From NCBI RefSeq assembly GCF_003112775.1, contig NZ_BFCH01000019.1:166089-230088 (forward strand): a DNA stretch of 64,000 nucleotides. Reading direction: 5' to 3'. Below the pieces are notes generated by a model. It was not told the origin of the DNA. It made no database searches and saw nothing but the letters and a program-made list of their open reading frames with translations. Below, one piece after another: positions 25,980 through 33,237 of this stretch. Positions within the stretch are counted from its first letter, which is position 1. Every line of letters starts with the position of its first letter. The position numbers were made by a program, and so were the translations under genes. Source of the DNA: Mycobacterium montefiorense. GTDB taxonomy: Bacteria; Actinomycetota; Actinomycetes; Mycobacteriales; Mycobacteriaceae.

Positions 25980-26558
25980 TTGACAGTGAAACTTTGGCTC
26001 GCTCAAGATCCAGAGGCCGACGCGCTGCTGGACAAGGATCCGCTGGCCCTGCTCATCGGGATGGTTCTCGATCAGCAGGTGCCTTTCGAGACCGCCTTCT
26101 CGGGGCCGAAGAAGATCGCGGACCGCATCGGCAGCTTCGATGCAGCTGAGATCGCCGAATACGACCCCGACAAGTTCGCTGCCCTGTGCTCGGAAAAGCC
26201 TGCGATACATCGCTTTCCGGGATCAATGGCCAAACGTATCCAGACCTTGGCCCAGATCGTCGTGGATCGCTACGACGGCGACGCCGCCGGGTTGTGGACC
26301 GCCGGCGACCCCGACGGCAGCGAGTTGCTGCGGCGAATCAAGTCGCTGCCCGGTTTCGGCGAGGTGAAGGCGCAGATCTTCCTGGCATTGCTGGGTAAGC
26401 AGTACGGCGTCACACCGAAAGGCTGGCGCGCGGCCGCCGGGCAGTTCGGCAAGGCCGGCACCCACATCTCCGTTGCCGACATCGTCGACGCCCAATCGAT
26501 GGGTGAAGTGCGTTCATACAAGAAGCAGATGAAAGCGGCAGCCAAGGCGGCTAAGTAG
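25980..26558 (+). CDS. HhH-GPD base-excision DNA repair protein
   Basis: This 192-residue protein is related to the HhH-GPD glycosylase superfamily, with ALLIGMVLDQQVPFETAF at the N-terminus and a helix-hairpin-helix-like LKSLPGFGEVKAQIF-type segment (SLPGFGEVKAQIFLALLG) near residue 122. It corresponds to Rv1156. The start is read as TTG at 25980; a GTG at 25986 (VKLWLAQ) is equally possible. The usual catalytic Asp after the hairpin is not obvious. A 48-residue gene follows 28 bases later. Confidence 0.82.
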   Translation: MTVKLWLAQDPEADALLDKDPLALLIGMVLDQQVPFETAFSGPKKIADRIGSFDAAEIAEYDPDKFAALCSEKPAIHRFPGSMAKRIQTLAQIVVDRYDGDAAGLWTAGDPDGSELLRRIKSLPGFGEVKAQIFLALLGKQYGVTPKGWRAAAGQFGKAGTHISVADIVDAQSMGEVRSYKKQMKAAAKAAK

Positions 26559-26586
26559 TAGGTCACCAGAAGGGAAGGGCGGCAAC

Positions 26587-26733
26587 GTGAAGACACACCT
26601 AACGTGTCCGTGCGGAGAAGCCATCGTCGGCAAAGATGAGGACGAGCTGGTCGAGCTGACTCAGTCTCACCTGTCCAGCGTTCATCCGGGTTTGGAATAC
26701 GACCGCGACGCAATTCTGTTCATGGCGTACTGA
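26587..26733 (+). CDS. 48-residue DUF1059-like small protein
   Basis: A GTG at 26587, preceded by GAAGGGAAGGG, opens a 48-residue frame. It has a CPCGE pair near the start and a later HLSSVHPG segment, the Cys/Cys...His pattern of DUF1059 small metal-binding-like proteins. It ends in DAILFMAY. It lies 28 bases after the glycosylase gene and is followed by a strong hairpin, so it is the last gene of that transcript. It is shorter than most annotation cut-offs. Confidence 0.7.
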   Translation: MKTHLTCPCGEAIVGKDEDELVELTQSHLSSVHPGLEYDRDAILFMAY

Positions 26734-26755
26734 CTAACACCCCCCCCGCACATAG

Positions 26756-26791
26756 GCGAGCGCGCGTGCCGTGCGGGACACGCGCGCTCGC
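26756..26791. terminator. strong hairpin between convergent genes
   Basis: A perfect 13-bp GC-rich stem (GCGAGCGCGCGTG / CACGCGCGCTCGC) with a 10-base loop lies 22 bases after the small DUF1059-like gene and 25 bases from the stop of the convergent secreted-protein gene. It has no T-run and would act for both strands. Confidence 0.7.
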
Positions 26792-26815
26792 GCTAGGGGA
26801 GGGGTTGGTTGGCTT

Positions 26816-27934
26816 CTAGGGCACCACGGTCGAGCCGATGGTGGGCAGGAACTGGCACTGCTTCTCTTTGGTCGTGACCTGACCGAAGATCGTCGACATG
26901 ATGCTGCCCGAACCCGTGTCGGCGATTCCGGTCAATGTCGTCGGCCCCTCGGGATTGATGTCGGTGCGTGGCTTGAGCGTCAAGGTGCCCGACTTGCCGG
27001 TGGTCAGGTTCACCCAGGTGACATTCAGCGGCAGCTTCTGCACCTCGGCCGGTCCGGGTGTGCCGACCGCGGTGAACACGTAGGCGGTCTGGCCGGCCTG
27101 CGGGCCTGGCAGCGGAATTGTGGCCGGGCCGGCCACCGACAGTGCGGCAGCTATCGCGCTACTGCCGTCCGCGAGGCAATTGCTGCCGATCGAGGGATAC
27201 ATGAAGTCTTGCGTAATCGGGGCGCCGGGGCCGAAATCCGGACCCGCCGCCGCGGGGGCGCCCGGCGCCGGAGTCGGGTTTGGTGCTGGTGCGGGTGCAG
27301 CGGCCGGGGCGGGGTCCGGGCCCGGGACGGGCGCAGCTGCCGGTGCGGCTACCGGAGGAAGTGCCGCGTCCGGTGCGGACGGGGCGGGGCCGGGTGCCGC
27401 ACCCGGAGCGATCCCGTGGGGTGCCGGTGCCGCCGGCGGCGTGGCCGCCGGCGGATTAGCCGAAGGAGCGGCAATCGGGGCCGGACCCGCGGCACGTGCC
27501 GGGTCGATGCCCGTCGGCAGATGTGCCTGGGCCCCCGGTACGACGCCGACCGCGGGCACGTGCTCGGCCGGCGCGGCGCCCGGCGCCGGAGCCGGCGCGC
27601 CCGGAATCGGGGCGCCCGGCTCCTGTACGAACTGGTTCACCGTCGCGGCCACATTCTTCGATTCGGTGGGCGCGGACGGGTTGTGGGCGAACGCTTGCGC
27701 GGCGGCCATCAGCAGTTGGGTCGCTTGGCTGGGGTCGCTTGCCGCTTGCTGGATGATCGGGCTCAACTGCGACAGCGCGGGTAGGCCCGGTAGCCCCTGG
27801 GCGGGGCTGGGTTGCGGCGGTGTCGGCTGCGGTGCCGCCGGGTCGGCTGCCGCGCTCGGGCAGAGCCCGAACGCGGCAGCCGATGCCACGACGACAGCGG
27901 CGAAACCTCTGGACAGATTCCAAGTGCTTGCCAC
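26816..27934 (-). CDS. secreted Ala/Pro-rich protein (Rv1157c-like)
   Basis: This 372-residue protein starts with a signal peptide (RGFAAVVVASAAAFGL, cleavage after SAAA-D). The middle, about residues 150-225, is low complexity Pro/Ala/Gly. A folded C-terminal part follows with ITQDFMYPSIGSNCLADG, TAYVFTAVGT and LPLNVTWVNLTTGKSGT. It corresponds to Rv1157c. It is likely exported and cell-wall associated. Only 47 bases separate it from the next minus-strand secreted protein gene upstream. Function unknown. Confidence 0.85.
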   Translation of the reverse strand: MASTWNLSRGFAAVVVASAAAFGLCPSAAADPAAPQPTPPQPSPAQGLPGLPALSQLSPIIQQAASDPSQATQLLMAAAQAFAHNPSAPTESKNVAATVNQFVQEPGAPIPGAPAPAPGAAPAEHVPAVGVVPGAQAHLPTGIDPARAAGPAPIAAPSANPPAATPPAAPAPHGIAPGAAPGPAPSAPDAALPPVAAPAAAPVPGPDPAPAAAPAPAPNPTPAPGAPAAAGPDFGPGAPITQDFMYPSIGSNCLADGSSAIAAALSVAGPATIPLPGPQAGQTAYVFTAVGTPGPAEVQKLPLNVTWVNLTTGKSGTLTLKPRTDINPEGPTTLTGIADTGSGSIMSTIFGQVTTKEKQCQFLPTIGSTVVP

Positions 27935-27981
27935 GATGTCCTCCGGTCCTTCGGTGGTGGGTTAGCCGTTTAGCAGACTGA

Positions 27982-28674
27982 TCAGGGCAGGGCCGAGAAC
28001 AGCGACGGAGCCGGCGCGGCTGCGGCGGGTGCGGCCGGCGTCCCCGGGACGGCGCCCGTGGCCAGTGCCGGCAGGTCGCCCGGAAGCGACAGTTTCGGCG
28101 GCACACTCAGCGGCAGGCCGGGCAGGCTGGGCAGCGCCGGCATGTTGACATTCGCCACCTGGGACAGCGGTGACGTGGCCGGCGCGGCTGCGGCAGGTGC
28201 CGTCGGCGTCGACAAGCCCGGGATCATCGAGCCCAGCCCGGGGATTCCGGAACTCGCCGGAGCGGCGGGGGCCGCCGGTGTCGACTGCGCCAGTCCGGGG
28301 ATCGAGCCCAGTCCGGGGATCGTCGGGCTGGCCGCCGTGGGGGCGGTCGGCGCGGTTGCGGCCGGCGTGAGTCCCGGAATGGACGGGATACCCGCCGGGG
28401 CAGCTGCCGCGGGCTGTGCGGCCGAGGCCAGGCCCGGGAAGGTGATGCCGGGCTGGGCCGGCGCGGCCGGCGGCTGAGCGCCGAGCGCGGTGGCGAGGTT
28501 TTGCAGAATCTGCGGAGCGTTGGCCGCCGAGGCGATCAGCTGCTGCGGGATGTTCTGCACCGGGTCGGGCATCGCCGGCACGGGGTCGGCGTGGGCGATA
28601 CCGCCGGTGAGTAGGGCGGCGGACGAACCGACGACGACTGCGGCGGCTTTCGCGTAAGTCCAGATGGTTGGCAT
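27982..28674 (-). CDS. secreted Ala/Pro-rich protein (Rv1158c-like)
   Basis: This 230-residue protein has a signal peptide (AKAAAVVVGSSAALLTGGIA, cleavage after HA-D). The mature part is Pro/Ala-rich with repeated IPGLGS/IPGL units. I chose the ATG at 28674, preceded by GGGGGAGC. A longer frame to 28740 lacks a good ribosome site and would bury the signal peptide. It corresponds to Rv1158c and is probably co-transcribed with the following secreted protein. Function unknown. Confidence 0.85.
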   Translation of the reverse strand: MPTIWTYAKAAAVVVGSSAALLTGGIAHADPVPAMPDPVQNIPQQLIASAANAPQILQNLATALGAQPPAAPAQPGITFPGLASAAQPAAAAPAGIPSIPGLTPAATAPTAPTAASPTIPGLGSIPGLAQSTPAAPAAPASSGIPGLGSMIPGLSTPTAPAAAAPATSPLSQVANVNMPALPSLPGLPLSVPPKLSLPGDLPALATGAVPGTPAAPAAAAPAPSLFSALP

Positions 28675-28782
28675 TGCTCCCCCAAGGGATCGACAACAGG
28701 TGACAGGCCCAAAAGCTACTGTGATGCTGGTGGGACTCAAGTGACACGTGTGGCATTTATTTGATCGTTACCGATACGAGCG

Positions 28783-30180
28783 GTGGCGGTGACCAGACGG
28801 TTGCTGGGCCACCCCGAACCGGGGATCGACGGCGAAGTCCGCAACGGCAGGTCAGACGGCGGTGGCGACGGAGAACGCCATGGCACCAGCCGCATCGCTA
28901 AAGTCAGGCGGGTAGACACCAATCCGGCCGCCCCGGCGGCACCCGCCTCCCGGCGGCTGGCGAGTCTGATCGGCTCCGCAGCGCCGTTGTTGTTGGTCGT
29001 GAGCATCGCCGCGCGGCTCGGCTTGACGTACCTGACGCCCAACGGCACGAACTTTGTCGACCTGCACGTATATCTCGGCGGTGCGGCCGCTATCGACCAT
29101 CCCGGCACCCTGTACAACTTCGTCTACAGCGAGCACACGCCGGACTTCCCGCTGCCATTCACCTATCCGCCGTTCGCGGCGGTCGTCTTCTACCCGTTGC
29201 ACCTGCTCCCGTTCGGCCTGGTGGGTTTTCTGTGGCAGGTCGCCATGATCGCCGCGTTGTACGGCTCGGTGCGGATCAGCCAGCGCTTACTCGGTGTCCA
29301 GCGCGGCACCGATCAGCGTGTCGCGATGGCGTGGACGGCGATCACCATGTGGATTGAGCCGCTGCGCAACAACTTCGACTACGGGCAGATCAACGTCTTC
29401 CTGATGCTGGGCGTGCTCTGGGCGATCTACACCACGCGCTGGTGGCTGACTGGGCTGTTGGTCGGCGTGGCCTCAGGAATCAAATTGACCCCGGCCATCG
29501 CGGGTGTCTACCTCGTCGGCGTCCGGCGGTTCGCCGCGGCAGCGTTTTCGGCGGTGGTTTTCTTTGCCACCGTCGCGCTGTCGGCGTTGATCGTCGGTGA
29601 TCAGACTCGCTACTACTTCACCGATCTACTTGGCGACGCGCGCCGGGTGGGGCCCATCGCGACGTCGATCAACCAATCCTGGCGGGGCGGCATCTCCCGG
29701 ATCCTGGGTTACGACGCCGGCTTTTCTCCGCTGGTCCTGGGCGCGATCGCCGTCACCGCGGTGCTGGCCGTCCTGGCGTGGCGCGCGGTGGACTCCTCGG
29801 ATCGGCTCGGCAAGTTGTTGGTGGTCGAGATGTTCGGACTGCTGATGTCACCCATTTCGTGGACCCACCATTGGGTATGGCTGGTGCCGTTGATGATGTG
29901 GCTGATTCACGGCCCATTGCGCCAGCGAGCCGGCATGCGGATAGCGGGCTGGGGTTGGCTCGCGCTCACCATCGTCGGCGTGCCGTGGCTGCTGCTGTTC
30001 GCTCAGCCGAACATCTGGCAGATCAGCCGGCCCTGGTATCTGGCCTGGGCTGCGCTGGTCTACATCGTGGCGGCAATGGCAACGCTGATTGTCATCGCGG
30101 CATCCGGCCGTCGGGCTGCCGGGCGCGACTCGGCGCCGGTTCAGCAGCCGCAAGCGCGCACCGCGTCGTCGCTGGGCTAG
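28783..30180 (+). CDS. pimE: polyprenol-phosphate-mannose-dependent alpha-1,2-mannosyltransferase PimE
   Basis: This polytopic GT87 enzyme adds the fifth mannose to phosphatidylinositol mannosides on the periplasmic side of the membrane (PIM4 to PIM5, leading to PIM6). It has the catalytic Asp in NFVDLHVYLGG in the first loop, FPLPFTYPPFAAVVFYPLHL, NFDYGQINVFLMLG and about ten membrane segments. The GTG at 28783 gives 465 residues, some 30 more than M. tuberculosis PimE; the start may lie further in. Its stop overlaps the convergent pterin dehydratase gene by three bases. Confidence 0.92.
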   Translation: MAVTRRLLGHPEPGIDGEVRNGRSDGGGDGERHGTSRIAKVRRVDTNPAAPAAPASRRLASLIGSAAPLLLVVSIAARLGLTYLTPNGTNFVDLHVYLGGAAAIDHPGTLYNFVYSEHTPDFPLPFTYPPFAAVVFYPLHLLPFGLVGFLWQVAMIAALYGSVRISQRLLGVQRGTDQRVAMAWTAITMWIEPLRNNFDYGQINVFLMLGVLWAIYTTRWWLTGLLVGVASGIKLTPAIAGVYLVGVRRFAAAAFSAVVFFATVALSALIVGDQTRYYFTDLLGDARRVGPIATSINQSWRGGISRILGYDAGFSPLVLGAIAVTAVLAVLAWRAVDSSDRLGKLLVVEMFGLLMSPISWTHHWVWLVPLMMWLIHGPLRQRAGMRIAGWGWLALTIVGVPWLLLFAQPNIWQISRPWYLAWAALVYIVAAMATLIVIAASGRRAAGRDSAPVQQPQARTASSLG

Positions 30181-30461
30181 CCCGCGACGATCCCGTTGAT
30201 GTCGCGGGCCATCTCAACGTCGTTGCGCGTGATGCCGCCCTCGGAATGTGTAACCAGCGCGAAAGTCACTGTCCGCCAACGAATATCGATGTCGGGATGA
30301 TGATCCTTGCTTTCGGCGTGCTCACCCACCCGGCGCACCGCATCAATGCCGGCCAGGAAGCTGTCGAATTTGATCGAGCGGCGCAAGGCTCCGTCGCTGT
30401 GCTCCCAGCCGTCGAGATCGGGCAGTGCGGCGTCGACTTGCTCGTCTGTCAAAACAGCCAT
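30177..30461 (-). CDS. pterin-4a-carbinolamine dehydratase
   Basis: This 94-residue protein dehydrates 4a-hydroxytetrahydrobiopterin. The signature is ESKDHHPDIDIRWRTV, with the catalytic His pair followed by Pro and Asp, and the end GGITRNDVEMARDIN. I chose the ATG at 30461; the longer frame to 30908 is a shadow of the methyltransferase gene on the other strand. It corresponds to Rv1159A, encoded beside pimE in M. tuberculosis too. Mycobacteria have little known pterin hydroxylase activity, so the partner enzyme is uncertain. Confidence 0.9.
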   Translation of the reverse strand: MAVLTDEQVDAALPDLDGWEHSDGALRRSIKFDSFLAGIDAVRRVGEHAESKDHHPDIDIRWRTVTFALVTHSEGGITRNDVEMARDINGIVAG

Positions 30462-30599
30462 GAGCCCAACGTACCGCCGGATGCCGCATCGGAGCCCCGT
30501 GGTTTCAGAGCGCCGATTTTGGGAAGCCAGAGTGAACCAGTTGCGCGGCCACCTCGTGAAACAATGAATGGCCCCGGAGTAGGGAGGCGCAAGGCCGCC

Positions 30600-31466
30600 A
30601 TGAGCGAGAATCTGACGCCACACTTCGAAGACGTCCAGGCACATTACGACTTGTCTGACGACTTCTTCCGGCTGTTCCTTGACCCCACCATGACCTACAG
30701 CTGCGCCTACTTCGATCGGCTGCGAGACATCAGCCTCGAAGAGGCGCAGTTCCGCAAGATCGACCTGTCGCTGGGCAAGCTGGGGCTGCGGCCCGGTATG
30801 ACGCTGTTGGACGTCGGCTGTGGCTGGGGCGCGACGGCGCGCCGCGCGATCGAGAAGTACGACGTGAACGTCGTCGGGCTGACGCTGTCCAAACACCAGG
30901 CCGCGCACGTGCAGAAAACCTTCGACGCACTCGACACCGCACGCAGCAGGCGGGTGTTATTGCACGGCTGGGAAGAATTCGACGAGCGGGCCGACCGGAT
31001 CGTCTCCATCGGTGCTTTCGAGCACTTCGGCTATGACCGGTACGACGATTTCTTCGCGATGGCCTACCGCACCTTGCCCGATGACGGGGTGATGATGGTG
31101 CACACGATCACCATGCTGACCGCGGCACAGATCATGGAACACGGCTTGCCGATGACCGAGGAGCAGACAAGCTTCAACGATTTCATCGGCCGCGAGATCT
31201 TCCCCGGCGGCCAGTTGCCGGCGATCGAGATGGTGGAGTTCCACGCCTCGAAGATGGGATTCAACTTGGTGCGGCGGCAATCGCTGCGCCTGCATTACGC
31301 GAGAACGCTGGACCTCTGGGCCGCGGCATTGCAGGAGCGCCGAAGTGAGGCCATCAGGATTCAATCCGAAGAGGTCTACCAGCGATACATGAGGTACCTG
31401 ACCGGTTGCGCCGATGCATTCCGGGACGGCTACATCGATGTCAACCAGTTCACGCTACGTAAGTAG
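30600..31466 (+). CDS. mycolic-acid cyclopropane/methyl transferase (CmaA/PcaA/MmaA family)
   Basis: This 288-residue SAM enzyme modifies mycolic acid chains by cyclopropanation or methylation. It has LLDVGCGWGATARRA for SAM, and all active-site residues of CmaA1 are present: Cys35 in TYSCAYF, Glu141 in AFEHFG, His168 in VHTIT and Tyr233 in LHYARTLDLW. The wording is closest to CmaA1/PcaA in my reading. The ATG at 30600 is preceded by GGGAGG. It is not at this locus in M. tuberculosis, where pimE-Rv1159A is followed by mutT2, so it is an insertion or a relocated paralogue. Confidence 0.9.
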   Translation: MSENLTPHFEDVQAHYDLSDDFFRLFLDPTMTYSCAYFDRLRDISLEEAQFRKIDLSLGKLGLRPGMTLLDVGCGWGATARRAIEKYDVNVVGLTLSKHQAAHVQKTFDALDTARSRRVLLHGWEEFDERADRIVSIGAFEHFGYDRYDDFFAMAYRTLPDDGVMMVHTITMLTAAQIMEHGLPMTEEQTSFNDFIGREIFPGGQLPAIEMVEFHASKMGFNLVRRQSLRLHYARTLDLWAAALQERRSEAIRIQSEEVYQRYMRYLTGCADAFRDGYIDVNQFTLRK

Positions 31467-31571
31467 CAGAACCTATTGCACCGCAAATAAATTCGGTCAC
31501 CTCTCGTTGTGCGCTTCGATCGCCGTGGATGCCCTTGGCGAACCGCTGGTGGCGATCGGTTAACCTGCCGC

Positions 31572-32504
31572 ATGGCCCCGATACAGCTCTCGATGGGAAT
31601 CCCCTCCTTTGCGGCCGAGGCGCCGGGCAGCTGGGAGCACCTCACCGACTGGGCGCACCTGCTTCAGAGCTGCGGGTTCGACCGCGTGCTGGTCTCCGAG
31701 CACATCGCGTTCGGCATGCACATGGACGCGTACGCCGACCCCGGGGTAGGGGGGACTACCGGCGGTCGCCAGCCCACCGGCCCGGACGGGCCCTGGCTGG
31801 AGCCGCTCACGGTGCTGACTTACCTCGCGGCACGCACCGAGCGCATCCGGTTGGGCACCAACATCCTGCTCGCCGCGCTGCGTCCGGCCGCTGTTCTCGC
31901 GAAAACCGTTGCCACGCTTGATGTTTTATCCGGAGGTCGCGTCGATCTGGGGGTGGGCGTCGGCTGGCAACGCGAAGAGTACGACGTGGCCGGAGTGGAT
32001 TTCGACAAACGCGGGGCCATCCTGGACCAGACGCTCGAGGTGTGCACCCGATTGTGGCGTGAGAACGAAGTCAGCTACGCGTCGCCGGAGTTGACCTTCG
32101 ATCGGATCCACCAGATGCCCAAACCCCTGCAGCCCGGCGGGGTGCCGATCTGGGTGAGCGGCACGGTCAATCGTGCCGTCGCGCGCCGGCTCGCGCGATT
32201 CGGAAAGTATTGGATCCCTTGGGGTCAGGACGCCCGCGACATCGCCGACGGCATCGGGCGAATGCGGGAGGCGGTCGAACGCGCCGGCGGCGACCCGCAA
32301 GGTTTCGGCGTCACCGGCTCACTTCGGGTGAAGGCCGACGCCGACGACGGGCCGGATCTGGCTACCGTCGCCGCCGACGCGGCGGCGCTGGCGAAAGCAG
32401 GCGTCACGGACTTGCGGCTGACGCACTGGCCGCTGCGCTTCGGGAATCGCGAGCGCGACCTGCGCGCGTTCGTCGAAGCGGCGCGGGGCGCAGTAGCGGG
32501 CTGA
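31572..32504 (+). CDS. LLM-class F420-dependent oxidoreductase
   Basis: This 310-residue TIM-barrel protein belongs to the luciferase-like family in the TIGR03619 F420 style: LLQSCGFDRVLVSEHIAFG, TERIRLGTNILLAALRPA, LGVGVGWQREEYD and PIWVSGTVNRAVARRLARFG. It uses reduced or oxidised F420 on an unknown substrate. I chose the ATG at 31572. It lies between the mycolate methyltransferase and mutT2. Together with fbiC and the Rv1155-like protein it is one of three F420-related genes in the window. Confidence 0.86.
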   Translation: MAPIQLSMGIPSFAAEAPGSWEHLTDWAHLLQSCGFDRVLVSEHIAFGMHMDAYADPGVGGTTGGRQPTGPDGPWLEPLTVLTYLAARTERIRLGTNILLAALRPAAVLAKTVATLDVLSGGRVDLGVGVGWQREEYDVAGVDFDKRGAILDQTLEVCTRLWRENEVSYASPELTFDRIHQMPKPLQPGGVPIWVSGTVNRAVARRLARFGKYWIPWGQDARDIADGIGRMREAVERAGGDPQGFGVTGSLRVKADADDGPDLATVAADAAALAKAGVTDLRLTHWPLRFGNRERDLRAFVEAARGAVAG

Positions 32505-32511
32505 CCCGGCC

Positions 32512-32904
32512 ATGCCGACCCAGATCGTCGTCGCCGGCGCCGTCATCCGCGGCTCCACCGTCTTGGTCGCGCAGCGCACCCGGCCACCGGAGTTGGCCGG
32601 CCGCTGGGAACTGCCGGGCGGGAAAGTCGCGCCCGGCGAAACCGAGCGCGCGGCCCTGGCCCGCGAGCTGGCCGAGGAGTTGGGCGTCCAGATCGGCGAC
32701 GTCGTGGTGGGGGATCGTCTCGGCGACGATATTTCGCTGAACGACACGACGACGCTGCGGGCCTACCTGGTGCGCCTGGCCGCCGGTGAACCCCATCCGC
32801 ACGATCATCGGGCGCTGCGCTGGGTGACGGCGTCCGAATTGCCCGGGGTCGACTGGGTACCCGCCGATCGCGAATGGTTAAAAGACCTGGCCCAAGCTCT
32901 TTGA
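32512..32904 (+). CDS. mutT2: Nudix hydrolase MutT2
   Basis: This 130-residue pyrophosphohydrolase carries a complete Nudix box at residues 36-58 (GGKVAPGETERAALARELAEE). It corresponds to Rv1160, which hydrolyses dCTP, 5-methyl-dCTP and oxidised nucleotides to clean the nucleotide pool. It starts 7 bases after the F420 oxidoreductase stop, so the two are co-transcribed. The substrate preference cannot be read from sequence. Confidence 0.9.
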   Translation: MPTQIVVAGAVIRGSTVLVAQRTRPPELAGRWELPGGKVAPGETERAALARELAEELGVQIGDVVVGDRLGDDISLNDTTTLRAYLVRLAAGEPHPHDHRALRWVTASELPGVDWVPADREWLKDLAQAL

Positions 32905-33237
32905 GCCGCTTCTCGATAAGTCCACAGTCTTTCCGCAGTCAACATTCAGTTCTATTGCAGCCGACACGCGTGAAACTGGAAGGTACAAGCGTCACCGAAC
33001 CCTTAACCTCGTTGTGCATGCAGTTAGCTATCCCGAAGGTGGTCAGGGCGGTGGGGCACGGCTTTCACGCCGGGGCCCGACCGTCCTCGACGCACAACTC
33101 TCAGGTTGATGGCGCGGACACTGACCAAAGGCTGCGGGGGCGAGCAGCCGAGAACTCTCCAGCACATCGCGATCGGGGTCGGGGAATTCGAACCCGGCGC
33201 CGCGACGCCGCGTCATTGAGTTAGGGAGGATTAACGC
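32905..33237 (+). promoter_or_regulatory. narG upstream regulatory region
   Basis: This gap of 333 bases before narG has no convincing gene. It ends with a strong ribosome site (AGGGAGGA) 8 bases before the TTG start. In M. tuberculosis the equivalent region carries the narG promoter, where single-base changes strongly affect nitrate reduction. I could not place a -10/-35 pair or a DosR-type box with confidence. Confidence 0.45.

Noticed and set aside
26816..28674. Plus-strand Gly/Ala-rich frames that look like PE_PGRS or proline-rich proteins
   Set aside because: They are complements of the two secreted Ala/Pro-rich proteins, which have good starts, ribosome sites and signal peptides.
33180..33230. 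Possible tRNA fragment upstream of narG (a GGTTCGAA-like T-loop on the minus strand)
   Set aside because: The flanking bases do not form a T-stem and no anticodon arm or acceptor stem is present.
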